From: Parelaphostrongylus tenuis
Taxonomy: Eukaryota > Nematoda > Chromadorea > Rhabditida > Metastrongylidae
DNA: 64,000 nucleotides
Assembly (NCBI GenBank): GCA_019055375.1
Contig: JAHQIW010000362.1
Location: 62,001 to 126,000, forward strand
Direction of reading: 5' to 3'
In this document: piece by piece, positions 1 to 12,249 of the stretch
How positions within the stretch are numbered: the first letter of the stretch is position 1
How the letters are laid out: every line of letters starts with the position of its first letter
Notes under the pieces: model-generated
Database searches by the model: none
The model's input: the letters and a program-made list of their open reading frames with translations, nothing else
What the model was told of the DNA's origin: nothing
Made by a program: the position numbers and the translations under genes

Positions 1-160
1 GCAAAACTTTACCGGCAGGCGGGACTAGAATCCGCACCTCACCCTTTGAAAGAGAGATGCGGAAAATGAGCGTCAGTAGTGTAACGGATAGAGCACGCGC
101 TCCCGGGAAGAATGATATGCAATGGGTTCTAATCCCGCCTGACGCGAAAGTTTTGCACAT
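1..160 (+). repeat. T1 element: tRNA-like sequence inside an inverted repeat
   Basis: The outer ends GCAAAACTTT and AAAGTTTTGC are inverted complements. On the plus strand about 69-143 can be read as a tRNA-like unit: acceptor halves GCGTCAG and CTGACGC pair perfectly over 7 bp, a D-arm-like GTG...CAC follows, and a T-arm-like GGGTTCTAATCCC precedes the acceptor. Positions 13-48 hold a second tRNA 3' half in the opposite orientation. The anticodon arm has a mismatch and C where U33 is expected, so a working tRNA is unlikely. Related copies lie near 43.7, 55.3 and 55.55 kb. It is best read as a tRNA-derived dispersed repeat, cut by the window edge. Confidence 0.6.
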
Positions 161-1660
161 CACTCTACATCAATGTATATATATTTGGAACATCATACCA
201 CCGCTAAAATAAAAAAGAATTTCATATGTCCTATGACCGTTATCCCATGACTTGAGAGAGAATCGACCCAACCAACATTAAGTGGCAATCATGAAGTAAA
301 CTGAGACTACCAAATAGCAAAGCGATGACATTCGTGAATGATGGGTGGGAAGAAAATGTTTTGGTATCATGAAATGCTGGGATAAAGGTTTACATGCTCA
401 ACTAAAGCGAGTGATTATCAAAGTGTTGATAAGCGCATGTTGAGAAAAAACATTCTCCTGCACTTTCATGACAAAGCTAGTTTTCCAAGAAACAACCAAT
501 AATTTCTTGAGTATTCGAGCACTTAGACTGTTCTGCAAAAACTCCACAGACATAATAGAGTGGAGAGACTCTTTTCTTCCGTCGCATAAAGTATGCAAGC
601 TGAGTTTTCTAGAGTATTCTGCTGAATTAGAATTTAGTGAAAAAATCTTGCAAAGCAAAAGATGCATTCTCAACGTCATCGAACACTAGCAGTATGGATT
701 CACAGGCACCAAGTGTCCTTTTGAAAGGAATCGAACACGATCAATACCTTAAGTGTCCGAGATGGGTATCGAGATGTGAAAAGAGTGAAAGGTAGAAAGA
801 AAAGATGATTTTTGAATCTCAATCATTCAGAGAGCTCTGCACATTGTTAGAGAGATTTGTGGTTCAATAATGGCTTTTTTTACAAGATAGCAAATTAGCA
901 TGAAATGAGATAACTACGTATGGAATTTCAACACCGAAATCACACTTGAATACGTATGCGCTATGTTTGCTATTTCGGCTACGATGTGAATCGAAGCCTC
1001 TACAGTCCAAGTTGACGCAAGATAGGAAAGAGATGAGTAAACAGGAAATAGGGATAAAAGTAAGAATTAGAGAAGCTATTGGATTATACTGCTGATAAGA
1101 ATTGCATAAAAGTCACTTCCCAAAGAAGATATGATCCGTGAATCGATGAAAATAATTTTAATAGGATAAGGTCAGAAGGCAAAAAGAAAGGAAGAAAAGA
1201 AAAAAATAAAAGAAGAAGAGGGAGAGGGAGAGTGAAGGGGAAAGAAGAGAAATTTACTACTACCGTTCCATATTCCTTGACAAATGATCATGGAACGAAT
1301 AAGAACCAATTTATTTTTCTAAACAAAAACTTCATAACTAATTCGTCGCTCTTCGTTCGAAAGACGACTCGCTAACTAATCATTGTGTTACTTCTATATG
1401 GATTAACGGCGGCCGACTTGAAGAGAATATAGAGCGAACACGAAAAAAAACTGGAGTAAATTGTGATTATCCAAAGCGAGGTTTCTCTTACAGATGCGCT
1501 TGGGAATGGAAAAAATTGTGCAGGGAAGAGATTTTGTGAGTGAAGTGGGTGTCTGAAGGCTAAATAAGAATTAGGAAGCAAATTAGGAGATATAAATGCG
1601 ATGAAGGGGTTTGAGATGTAGAAGACGATTTGGAAGCTCAGTGTAAGTTTGGGAGCAAGG
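161..1660. other. No supported gene; purine-rich tract
   Basis: AT-rich sequence with only short, unrecognisable open frames. A purine-rich stretch lies at about 1175-1252 (runs of GAAGA, GGGAGA and AAAGAAGAG). No splice-bounded exon or known element was recognised. Confidence 0.5.
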
Positions 1661-1663
1661 TAT

Positions 1664-1736
1664 GTCAAATCGACTCTTCATCAGTAATAAGACTGAAATG
1701 TTACAGCCTTTTCAGGTCTTCATCAGCAACCACTAA
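1664..1736 (-). repeat. PLE-tail-like motif (CTGATGA...GTAAC)
   Basis: On the minus strand a CTGATGAAG block is followed by a short hairpin-capable segment, then GTAACATT. A second CTGATGAAG block follows about 40 nt later. The layout matches the CTGANGAAGG...CGAAACGTTAGC motif that ends the PLE copies elsewhere in the window, so this may be a solo tail. No PLE coding sequence adjoins it. Confidence 0.35.
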
Positions 1737-3000
1737 TTAGGTCTTCGACTTTTTATACGGGGACGGGTGCTAGCTGAAATTTTGGTGCACTCTAAAAACG
1801 TGGATGGATGTTTGTCGATATAAATTCTTCTACAATACTTAGTAGAACTGTTTAAAAGCAAATATTCTATTTTTAATTCACTTTATGAGTATATCAGTTA
1901 GAGCATAGTAAAAAATCAAACGGAAAATAAGAAAAGCATCAATGTGAAAGTATAACTGCCGGGCAAATTATGAGTGCCTCATCTGCTGTATAGCGAAAAA
2001 TCAACACTGCAGCTGTGATCGAGAACTGATTGGCAATATTTGCTATTGGAGTGTTTTCATATTATTGTGACGAATCCGCCTGGTTAAAGTGTTATTGTTA
2101 CGAAATATTTTTGAAAAGGTCGCAGGTACTATTGCAAGTATAAGCTATAACTAATATCGAGAAAGCCCTCTCAAAGGCTTCTTAGAGCCTTATCGTTTCT
2201 GAAAGGTTAGGGTTTTCGGGTATGTAATGAATGATTAATGCTTTATCACAGTAAGATCTTTCAAACTGAAAGGAATTTGGACGTTTGCACCAGGATGTGC
2301 AGCCGAGAATGAACGTTACCAAGAATCAGTGTCGTTTTGGTATTGACTAGTCGCAAGGTGCTATATTCCTTTGATGCAGAAGAGCTAGTGACTGCCTGCT
2401 ACGGTGAAAACCTAAGAAAAGCACGAGTTAGGTTGATAGAAAGACTTCAGAAAGCAACCGTGGCCACTTAAGTAAAATTTTTGCCTTAGCGTTCTGCTCA
2501 TTGGGTGTTCCCGGTGCTCCCGCCTACAATGTCAGATGATAAGACAACCGATGAGAGCGATCAAATCTTGGATTCAACGTGATCTCACTGCAAACAGCAA
2601 AGGAAGCACGCCTTCGATACGTTGTAGAGACTGTTTCTTGCTTTGCACCCATAGCACGCAAGTCGCATAAAGCGCTATGTGATCGCACCTATATGTTCCT
2701 TCTACTTCACGAAATCTTATCTCTGTGTCCAGCTACTCCTCGTCTCCAACTTTTGCGTCATAATAAAGTCAGTGTCATCATTTGCTACTCACCATCATGT
2801 ACTACCGATGACAGCAAAAGGAGACAATCTGCACGAGCGAAAAGTCCTTTCGCAACGTTGTTGTTTGGAACTCTAATGCTAGATTCGGAACGGCCGGCAA
2901 AGATAAGTACTGAATAAAAAAATCTGGAACAGAAGAACGAAACGTGAACGGAGACCTTCTTTTAGGAAACGTGCATACGGCACATTATAAGAACTTGGGT
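1737..3000. other. No supported gene
   Basis: Low-complexity AT-rich DNA. A 112-codon open frame at 2579-2917 lacks recognisable domains and splice context and is treated as chance. Confidence 0.45.
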
Positions 3001-3905
3001 TCTTTTCTGTTAGACGGCGACAAATGAATAGTGGACCCCATTTGCTGGACAAGAGCTTTCAAAAATCTCGTATTTACTCGTCAGTCAGCCAATAATCATT
3101 CGGAAGATTGAATTACTGGGTAGCGCCGTACGTGACCCTTTTCAGAAAAGACCCTTTTATAACGCTGTTGTATATCAAATAAAATTATGTTTCACACCCG
3201 CCGTGCGCCTTCATTTTCACCACGCATATAATTCTCTGGAAGCACGAAAGGCATATGAACGTGTAGAGAAAATCTCGTAGTATCTTGTTCGATCCCTTGT
3301 CTGGAGTTTTTTTTAAGCTAAGAAAAAAATCTCAATTGAATCACAAGTTGTACTCCACATCGTTAACCCGTCAGGTCGTCAATCGATCGCTCGCTCTCGG
3401 CACGTAGATTGGCCGGTAAACAAGCCATCGACTATGTGAAATCCAACTATATTTTCCCTGATATACTCCAGTGGAACAGCTTTCCAAAGAATAAGTGCAG
3501 CTTTGAAGCTACTGAAACTTAGGTTATAGAATGATTATTAATAGCCTATAGAAAGAACTCTGTACGGCGAGGTATAAACACAAATGTCTTCTTCCTCGTA
3601 CACCTCTATCAGAAGAGATTTTCCAGAAAACAAACACATCACCATTTTTCGTCTTCTTCGAGACTTGCGCTGTAGAAAGAGTACTAGGAGTTTTAGAAAG
3701 GCATTTTGTCTAGCGAAATATAAGCGAGATAAAAAAAGTCCTGGTTATTTTGGATGCTATGACGTTGCAGAAGGTATTTTCGCAAAATGGCCATGTAGGA
3801 TGCTAGCCGGTGATTTGAGCTTTCGAATGATCACTATCACTTCCATGAAAAACTTTTATCCAAAAAATGGGGTCGAATAATCGTTTGTCGCCGTCTAACA
3901 GAAAA
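3001..3905. mobile_element. Family C non-autonomous TIR element, copy 1
   Basis: The first about 135 bp (3001-3136) and last about 120 bp (3786-3905) are imperfect inverted complements. Both share CTGTTAGACGGCGACAAA near the outer edge and TCATTCG(G/A)A(A/G)G further in. The interior has no transposase and closely matches 60.9-61.6 kb: TATGTTTCA, GCGCCTTCATTTT, GGAAGCACG and CGTGTAGAGAA occur in the same order, as does AGCGAAATATAAGCGAGA. Length is about 0.9 kb. This is the structure of a non-autonomous DNA transposon; the superfamily cannot be named from these ends. Confidence 0.75.
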
Positions 3906-4559
3906 GTGTCAAACTTTGTTTTTCGAGAGAGAAGGAGCTGCTGCGACACAGAAGTTTTTTTTAAGATACGACTATTTTGGAAATCGATCCTATTCTTGCA
4001 GTACAGTTTGTGAGAGTGTTTCGAGCTTTTCGAAGTTAGTATGTCACATAGGTTTCGGCGGTGTCGCCATCTCATCAGTGGCCCATGCCCAACACTGAAT
4101 TCTACATTTAGTATGGATGGGTGGGGTGATGCTATTTATGGTGAGATTACGTAATATTGTGTCATCACCATATTCTTGCAAACAGGAGGTGGTGTCATCT
4201 TAACACTTTAGTGGTCTAAATTGTGTACGGATTTTGACTACGGCTTTCTCCTCACGAAGTAACTAGTTTAGTCACAGGCTGAAAGAGAACTCCTGTCATT
4301 GTCCACGAAAAACAAAACAAATCATATATGACAAAGGTGTACTCAATAAAATCCGCTCCTTACATGATGGGCACACAAAGAGGATCTGACCAAAAACAAC
4401 AAGCTGCTTGTCAATCAACTTGGAAGTTGTGTTGAATCAGCATTATTTATTCGAACAAAAAGTCTGAATGGCACTTCCATTCCCACTATGAAACCGCTTG
4501 AAAGTGGAGGGCAGTTGAAACTTGATCCTAGTTAAGAAAAAACTGACTAAAGTGATCTT
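3906..4559. other. No supported gene
   Basis: Short open frames overlapping the family C end have no recognisable content. No element boundary was seen before the RTE remnant that follows. Confidence 0.4.
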
Positions 4560-5960
4560 AAATGTCAGGTGTTGAAGTCGTTTACAGAAAATTTGCATTG
4601 TCATGCACAGAAAAGTTACTGGGAGCAGCTCAAAAACGATCTCGTCTTCAGAAATTTCTCCAAGATCTCTGCAGTTGTTATGTCTCGCTATCCGCTCTGA
4701 TGATTGTTGACGAAATCATAACTATATTAGGAAATGATATTGAATTGATAACGAAGAAGTTTTATACCACTATTTTCCGTTCCACGACCCCCGTCTAGGT
4801 CTCCGAAGTCTTCACTGGTGAAAAAACCCAAGATTCCATACTCTAGAGTTCGATTTACGATAGGAAACATGAAGGAAGTCGTAGTTCTAAGATCTGATGA
4901 TAACGGCCGATTTTCCTTAGAGTTGGAGGTTAGAAACTACTACATTTTTCATATAGCATCATACCTCCAAGAGGAAGAATTCCCAGACCAATGGAAAACT
5001 TTGCGCATAGTCGTCATACCTAAAAAGGTGACAGAAGGGATTTCGTCACTACCGTTATGGTCCGTATTGAGTGCTCAAGGTAATAGCAAGAATTATCCTT
5101 TTGCGCTTTTCTTGGATTTTGAATGAGGCAGGACCAGCAGTGCTAACAGGAATTAGCGAGAAATTCTACCTATGGACGATATCTAGACCATTTTAAGAGT
5201 GAAGCCTGTCGAAAATACCATGTGCATGTTGTAATAAGCTTTATCGACTTTAAAAAAGGATTTAACAGCTTCAAAAAAACTATAAGTCTATAAGCAGTTG
5301 TTGGGATAGGTGTAGACCGTCCTATTCAGAAAAACTAACTGACAAAAACTGTAATTGCAGCACAAAAATTACAGCTTTTATATTCACTTCCCACCAAGCC
5401 TATAGGAAGGATTTCTTCAAAGCGGTGCTTTATCACCTAAGCTGCGCACTTACGCATCGCAGTGGATAATGAACTCGTCGATTGGAACAAGTGAACACAC
5501 GTATTGACGAAAATTTTCATCAAACGTTCCATTCGCGGATGACATCATTTTTGCGAATAATAACAGTGGCAAAGGCAATGGTCAACATACTTCATAAAGG
5601 GAAAAAGATCGCGTTATACGCAAGCGTAGGAAGGACCCTGTTCAAAAAGAGTTGTTTATGCGGTGAGTTGCTTGAATTTGATGACATTCTGATTCCGAAA
5701 CCGGCTTGCAAGTGCACACTAAATGTTTATTGAACATGGAGATCAACGTGAGGAAGAACTCAAACAGAAGTAGGATAGCCGCATGTACCGAATTCGGGCG
5801 TCTTAAAAACTCCACCGTCCAAACGTCGGATTCGAAACTCCGCTCTCGCCTTTTCGATACAACAATATTCCGAGTGCTCCACCATGAGTAAAGACGTAAG
5901 TTGGTACTTCAAGCACGTCAAGAATTTTGCGGAACCCTCGTAAAGTTTTGGAACGGTGCC
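4560..5960 (+). mobile_element. Degraded RTE-clade LINE fragment
   Basis: Scattered pieces of an RTE polyprotein appear in the right order across three frames. ELITKKFYTTIFRSTTPV (about 4740-4797) is the linker before the reverse transcriptase (RT). EEFPDQWKTLRIVVIPKK (about 4972-5025) is the RT fingers motif usually seen as IPDQWRTSRTVLIHKK. ASQWIMNSS then PFADDIIFANN (about 5455-5565) contain the FADD catalytic box. LNMEINVRKN and LRSRLFDTTIFR (about 5720-5875) match the thumb region after the active site. Frameshifts and stops interrupt every segment, so it is a dead copy. The endonuclease end was not found upstream. Confidence 0.8.
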
Positions 5961-7769
5961 TTATAAAATTTAACAGGTATTCATAACGTTCAACCGAAAT
6001 GGGTATCTCAGATCATCGAAAATTTGATGCGTCTTGGAATCGAGAAGATAGCGAAGCACAAATAGCGCAACCACATAATAGAAAACACACGTGTCGGAAA
6101 GAACAGTTGAGTGTTTTTCAAGTGGAATCAGACATTCTCTTAGAAGACCATCTAAACGATAGGTGGACGTGTTTGCCACCAACGTAAAACATCTGCATCA
6201 GCAGATGGCAGTAAGTTCAGGTAGTAAAGTCGGGCAATCCAAGTTTCCACATATACAAGCATTGCCTATTAGAGTTTTCTTTGATGTAGCTAATACACTA
6301 CGCTGATAAACAAGAATTATTCTGTGGACGTTTCGAAGACATATTTTTTCGACGATTCAGGTCGATTATTCACTTCACTCATTCTAAATGTGAAACAACT
6401 AATTCTTTCGCTCGAATAAAGCCTTTTGCGGTGGAACATCTGTAGAATGGAGAACCTCACTCGGTGATATTCTTATATACAGTATAGAGCGTATACTAAC
6501 CAACCAATCATCCGTTGATAGTAATTTATTATCTTCGGACATTCAATCTTACAATAGTAGGTATCAATATCACCTGAAACAAAGCGTGATAATAATTCGA
6601 AAAGCGATTTCTAACCAACTCCAGCATTATCAGTCATTATTAGCTCTTCTGATTTAGCTAATACACAAGGTTATATAGATGAATTATTCGGCAAACGCTG
6701 CAACACTTACGGTCTCTCTAGAGCCGATGACGCCCATGGCAGCCGACAGTGATTACACTAACTTTGTCTAGTAAGATTTGTCTTTCAAGCGGTGCTCCAC
6801 CGAGGCAAGTTCGATTTAGATGAAGCGGAGGCGATGATCCACAATGAGGACGTGCGACTAGGACAATCAACTTGAATCATCACCACTAAAGAAGACAAAG
6901 ACTTTGAAACGTTGGTCGATTGAATCTTATTGTCAACATCGTGTATTAGCCGAATAAAAAAGAAGCTATTATTGATTGATAATGCCAAGGTTAGAAAAAA
7001 GTCCGTTCTCATAACATTATTTGTTGTTTTCACTATTCCATAATCTAGCATTACATGGTGGTCCTCGACGTTTTTCAGACTTATGTTCGACTGAAACGTG
7101 GGCATATTTTCTATCACACGAATGTCGATCATTGCTGGCTAAATTGATTTTTCCCCAAAAGTAGAATATGAGAGTTTAGGCGTTCTCGCGTTTGGAGAGG
7201 GTGAGTTTGTTTCAGAGAAATTTAGTAGAGAGGCTTGAAGTTGCTTCAATTCAAATGTCGACCTATAACATAAAATCCAGTGCTCGTATATAGGAAAGGT
7301 CAGCTGTGTGTTGTCACACACTGAAACTGAGAACCCTCAAATTAAAAGATCAGTATAAAACAAGCGCCATATCCATTGTTATGTTCGAACAGTTCCCTCT
7401 ACCCATCCCGCGACTTATGAAATCCACCCAAAGACCTTAAGGGTTATCCGTGCCGACCTTTCTGACTAACGTTCCGACGGCCACGCTTTCCTTAGAAAGT
7501 CAAAACGATCAAGAGCCAACGATCAAATGGGTCCACGTGTCAGTCAGAAGCGTTGACGGAAAAAAATTCCTGAGGCCCTTTCTTTGAAATGAACATGAAT
7601 TATAGAAAGGGACAGTGCCTAAACATTTACAGTTACACCGGTGATCTAAGCTGTATAAGTGAATGGACAAAGGATCATAGTTGGTAGGAGAAAATAAATC
7701 AATTTTATTTTCATTGAATTAACACTAGAAACGAGAAAGTTGCAGAGTAATTAATATGCTTAGTATAGT
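5961..7769. other. No confident feature
   Basis: Mostly AT-rich, unrecognised DNA. On the plus strand at 6800-6930 the phrases EAEAMIHNEDVRLGQ and TKEDKDFETLVD look like eroded coding sequence, possibly part of a retroelement. I could not place them in a family. Confidence 0.3.
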
Positions 7770-7812
7770 ACGTCTCAGCTCTGAGGAAGGTGAAGTTGTC
7801 GAAAGGTCAGCT
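7770..7812 (+). repeat. Solo PLE-tail motif
   Basis: ACGTCTCAGCTCTGAGGAAG is followed by a short stem-capable segment and TCGAAAGGTCAGC. It closely parallels the tail of the PLE copy at 54.88 kb (CTCTGACGAAGGCG...). No coding part adjoins it, consistent with a strongly 5'-truncated PLE insertion or a solo terminal repeat. Confidence 0.5.
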
Positions 7813-8284
7813 ATGAATTTGGAGAAAATATTTCAACTTTACATATACTTCAAGAAAAGATAGTTCGCGAGACAGTTTTCATTTTTTATACAAAAATTTA
7901 AATGAAAACGGTCTTCTAAATGATGATATTTTTTTGAAAAAGATTCGATTAGAACGATTACGAGGATAACCACTCGAAGACGATCTACATTGGGAAATAA
8001 ACTCGGATCAATCGGCTTCAAAGAATACAAATACTTTACTTAATAAATACGAATACGAATATTTATTCTTTGAAACGTTCGCCGGTCATCATTATTATCA
8101 GCCTCGCATAAGTTGGGGATTTTGTAAAATCTTACTGATTGTTTACATCGAGAGGAAATGATCAGTGCAGTAAATTACATAGCGTTATTGTTCGTTACTA
8201 GATTGAGGGAAAACTTCCTTATAATCTGCTGAAAATCAAAGTTTCTAAATAAATCCAATTAAAAACAACAAAAATCAATCTCTA

Positions 8285-8970
8285 GACGAAGAACTATTAT
8301 CATCCACGATCTACCAACGATCTGCAAGCTTCCGGATCTGCACGAATAGCAGTCTTTGAGTTTTGAATCAAGAAATTTCTGACATGCCTCTTCAACTTGA
8401 TAACATGCCTCAAACCGACGTTTAGGCAAAAAATATTATCAAGCGGAAAAGACCTCGAATCGAACGGCGCAGTATCGTGACTGTAGGCTGAGTGCGTCAA
8501 GATTTCAACTCCCTCCAATACCAATTTTATGAGACTTTCCCATAGTCTTCTTCGTGGTGTGAGGTGTGGTACTGCCTTGTTGAAATAGCGCGCGCTTTTG
8601 ACGAATAAATGTCTGGTAATTTCTCTTCAACGATCGTAGACTCTGTGGTGCTAAGCTTAAGTTTTTCAACATTCGGCACCACAGATCTCTCTTGCAGTAT
8701 CTCTTGTCGAAAGTTTTCGCATCCAGGAATAGCGCGTCAAAACGCGATGCTCATTCTTGTCCATTTTCATCATCTGTTATCCGAAGAGTAAATTAAAATT
8801 TGATGCGCTGAATTAGCGTTGTCGTAGGAGTTTCTTATCAAGATATTCCTGAGATATTCCGATGAACTTACATTGACTGATATTGCTTGAAACAAACATA
8901 AATTTGAACATTTTGCTGGTGTTAAGGAACTTTTTCCTCAACGTAGTATACTGCTATCAAATACAGCAGC
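8285..8970 (-). pseudogene. Mariner transposase remnant with 5' flank
   Basis: Read on the minus strand, RQKRALFQQGSTTPHTTKKT matches the mariner catalytic segment (RALFQQDNAKPHTAKKT in the copy at 39.3 kb). The catalytic aspartate of QQDN has been lost to QQGS. GVEILTHSAYSHDTAPFDSR follows as the relic of YSPDLAPSDY, then EACQKFLDSKLKD and a frameshifted ADRW...VDN end in other frames. The upstream flank at 8770-8970 is shared with 16.26-16.47 kb, so that segment probably belongs to the element. It is non-functional. Terminal repeats were not found. Confidence 0.75.
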
Positions 8971-9549
8971 GATTACACGCACAGGGTTTTTGGCCCAATT
9001 CAGTACTCTAGAAAAACGGGTTCTTCATTCCTTAAAGTTTATATCGTTAGTAACATGCTTCTGAGAGGAAAAACAATAATATGGTATTCCGTAGAATTTC
9101 TCGAGCCATTTTACAAGCCAGATAGACAATTATTCACCTCTACGATGTTACGAATACAGTTAAATACATGATACGTCTCTGAAGAATTGATGAATGCCGC
9201 AAGGTCTACCCTATACTTTTCAAAGATAAAAGATGAACCTGTGTGAAACGGGTTCAAAGAGTGGTTTTATTATGAAACTTGTTGACCTGCTATTGTACAC
9301 TTTGATATCACATTAATCAGCTTTTCTGATATAAAAATGTGAAGATATAGAGCTATAGTTACAACATACCCGGTAGTCATTTTGGGACATGCACCATCCG
9401 CCAAATATATCATAACTTTCATTCCGAGTGTTTGCTTAGACCACACTCAAAATTCTTTTTTTGAGTGTATAACACTGCCCGTTCGATGAATTTATCACTT
9501 ATCGGCGCGCGCAAAACGTTCGTCGGCGACTTCTTCATATAAGGGGGTT
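8971..9549. other. No supported gene
   Basis: An open frame on the minus strand (9419-9667) has no recognised domain. Its 3' half overlaps a dispersed repeat that recurs near 16.0 kb. Confidence 0.4.
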
Positions 9550-9569
9550 TGGTATTGGATAAGACGAAA

Positions 9570-9625
9570 GGCGCCATGCCTGACAGGGCTGCAAGGGCGA
9601 AACACATGTCACGTGTATTGCACTG
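9570..9625 (+). other. Hammerhead-like repeat copy, degenerate
   Basis: The order CTGACAG, GGCT-GCAA-GGGC, GAAAC, ACAT and GTC parallels the type I hammerhead layout seen better preserved at 16.03 kb. Two of the seven residues of the CUGANGA box differ (AG for GA), and stem II has a G-G mismatch. The flanking sequence (CAGTGCAATAC..., TCGTCTTATCCAA on the other strand) is shared with 16.0 kb, which marks it as the same repeat family. Confidence 0.4.
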
Positions 9626-9629
9626 TTTA

Positions 9630-10319
9630 TGTCCCATAACGGACCATAGCGTAGCTTGAAGAAACACTCACAACGAAACGTATGATATGGTTACAACAGC
9701 AGAACAATTTTATGGCGTAGATGAATTTCAGAAAAGATTCGCAGAAAAAGGGCCGAATGTGCAGTGATTAGACATGTCATGCAATACTACCGCTGGTTCG
9801 GTACCATCATAGGGCTTCCTATTAGACATCTCATTCATCCGTTGTCAACGTTGATATCACATTTGTTTGAGGGACTCTATACGATGCAAACAAGGTCGAT
9901 GTATGCTTGTACAGAAAACCTGCGCATGCGAACAGCTATCCCAGTACCGAATTGGAATCAACTCGAACAGTATTCATCGACATTTAGAGAACAGACGAAG
10001 TAATCAAGCAGCAAACGTTGCATATGAAATCCAATTAGCTACATAGATGACGCAAGTAAGAAAATGGGAGAAGAATTTGAATAAAATGAGAGATCAATTG
10101 TCATTTTCTCCACGAATGATTTTGCGATGATGTATGTGTAGATTTGATATTTGTCATCCCTCTATTACTTTAGTAAGGTCTGTATGTATTTTATTGAGAT
10201 TGCAGTTCATGTTTGAAATTGTTTTTTCTGCTGAAAAATAAAAGTGGCAAAAATGGAGTAAATACCACTTTATATACAACTACAATTCGTTGTCTTGGAT
10301 ACCTTTGCATCTTTTGAGA
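9630..10319. other. No supported gene
   Basis: AT-rich DNA with an unremarkable 79-codon open frame (9764-10003). No splice or element signature was recognised. Confidence 0.4.
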
Positions 10320-10545
10320 GCGCATGTGACGCAGTGGTCACAGGTGCTCTGCGTCGCACACAAAGTTGATGGTTCGATCTTGCGCTTATGGTTCGTCAAG
10401 CCATCCATCATTCCGGGATCCGTGAATTGGTACCGGACTGGTCTATGACTTATTTGGGAAGATAAGCAGCACTGACTCGGTTCAGTGGGGGGCAAACGCG
10501 AATCATTGTATAAGTCAAGTATGCATTCAATCACCTCGAACGAAG
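10320..10545 (+). repeat. T3 SINE-like element, copy 1
   Basis: It starts GCGCATGTGACGCAGTGGT, resembling a tRNA 5' half with an A box. About 45 bp later GATGGTTCGATCTTGCGC is a good B box. The body (GGTTCGTCAAGCCATCCAT, CCGGACTGGTCT) aligns with the copy at 42.36 kb. An A box, a B box and a non-tRNA body are the structure of a tRNA-derived SINE. A target duplication was not resolved. Confidence 0.65.
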
Positions 10546-11258
10546 TTAAAAATTGAAGACTAATGCATGGCGCATCACTCAGGGGTTGCTTGACGTCAAG
10601 AGCTTTATTTTTTTATTGTCTTTTGAAGACCTCTATCGATGGAAAGAATATGCGAGATTTTATTTTTTGTTCCGCGAAATCAGATTTTTATCTTTGCAAA
10701 GGAAGCAACTTATATTTCTTGGTAAATACATTTGTGGATTGATGCTGATTCAAACAAAAACCAGTTGGATTCACCGTGAGTAAGAATCGTTTGCTTAGAG
10801 TTGAGAAACACAAATTCTTGCCTACTTTCAGCTACTTTTAAGAAAATCATTTCCTGTTAGCTATTATGCAGATGGTTCGATCAATGTCTGGTTTTCAATT
10901 TGTAGAATTCTTTTTTTTTCCAGACGGCCTCACGCTGAAGTTGGATTTTGACCATAGACGACATTTCTCTGACAAAAAAAGCGTTTCGAAGGTTTAGAAC
11001 TCTTAGATTTACAGAGCAGACTTTGTTTGATTTCTAAATTATACATAATTTTTGCACAGTGTCCCTCTAAATTTGCATATGTCTAAAATTGGAACTTCCA
11101 AAAAAATTGCTCGAAAATTTTGAATCGAAAGGTCGTCTCACTAAGCATCAGCTTTTAAAATGAGGAATAACAAGTAAAAGATATTTAGTGAAACGATCTG
11201 TTAACAGACCTTGCGCGAGTTTAGTATCCGTGTTGTCAGGTGCATGACTTTGCAGCAG
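10546..11258. other. No supported gene
   Basis: A 76-codon open frame at 10553-10783 is rich in F, L and K, as expected of AT-rich non-coding DNA, and has no recognised motif. Confidence 0.4.
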
Positions 11259-11345
11259 TTACCGCGGTTCTGAGAAAGGCGAAGTCGTCGAAACGTTAGC
11301 CACCAGACTTTGTGAAGATATGCCGACCTCGAGTATGCTTTGAAT
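11259..11345 (+). repeat. Solo PLE-tail motif
   Basis: ACCGCGGT palindrome, then TCTGAGAAAGGCG-AAGT-CGTCGAAACGTTAGCCACC. The GGCG/CGTC arms can pair around a 4-nt loop. The same order is found at the 3' end of PLE copies at 21.95, 23.07, 30.86 and 54.89 kb. No RT or GIY-YIG sequence is adjacent. Confidence 0.55.
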
Positions 11346-12249
11346 GGAAACCATCTCACTAGAGAAATTTAAATTTTTGAGATTTGCAAGAAAGAGCAGC
11401 GGCTATGAACATAAACCACCACTGGGGAACATAATCTTGTATTTCTTCAGCAAAATCACCTTTGTTAGTTTATCTTTATGTTCAGAGTGCACACCCTGGA
11501 ATGAAATTTTGAAAAAAAATGTCACAAGCTCCACTTAATCAGAATTTAATCATGTTGGAGCAGCTGAGTTTTATCGTTCAGTCATAGGTAAACGGTTTCT
11601 AATAGATATTGCAGCTAACAAAATGAACATGGAGCTATAACATAGCTATAACATAGGGTTTGAACCTGTTATTTTGACATCGTACATGTCATGCAGAGGA
11701 TACTCGTCTTAATTGTGCTGAAATACACCTAATGCAACGTTACAACTTCTATCTCTTACCTATTTTTTCTAACGGCAAGGCATGATGTAAATCCAACTAT
11801 AAAAACGCCGAGATACGAGCAAAATTTAGCACCTGCAGGCGCTTTTGAACTCATAATCAATCTTTCTGAAAGGCTTAAATGCTATCATCTACGTCAATGA
11901 TACCTTCAGGTGTTGTCAGTAATCATCCGTCAGCGGAAATGGTCTGTGATGTACAAATCACCATCGGACTCACTCGAACTAAAGCTGAAGTGGCTGAACG
12001 TGTTGAGAAACTCCATTTCTCGTTGATGTACTCCGATTGAAACCAAACGGAAATTTCCAAATTAACTGCGCATTTCTACCACTGTGGGTATACTATACAA
12101 AAGCCGCGGAAAAAAAGAATTGATTTTTACGAAGATGATTTTGAGTATGCAGGTGTTTGTGATTGCAGCAGCAACTAAGGACGTCTCAAAAGAAACACTT
12201 GAGCAGTCAGTGATGGACGCGTTGTCAAATCTCGATGACATTTTCCCAT
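11346..12249. other. No supported gene
   Basis: No recognisable exon or element. Short frames at 11344-11538 and 12084-12287 lack known motifs. Confidence 0.4.

Noticed and set aside
9419..9667. 82-codon minus-strand frame (ALAALSGMAPFVLSN)
   Set aside because: Part of it is a dispersed repeat shared with 16.0 kb that contains a hammerhead-like fold; the open frame is probably incidental.
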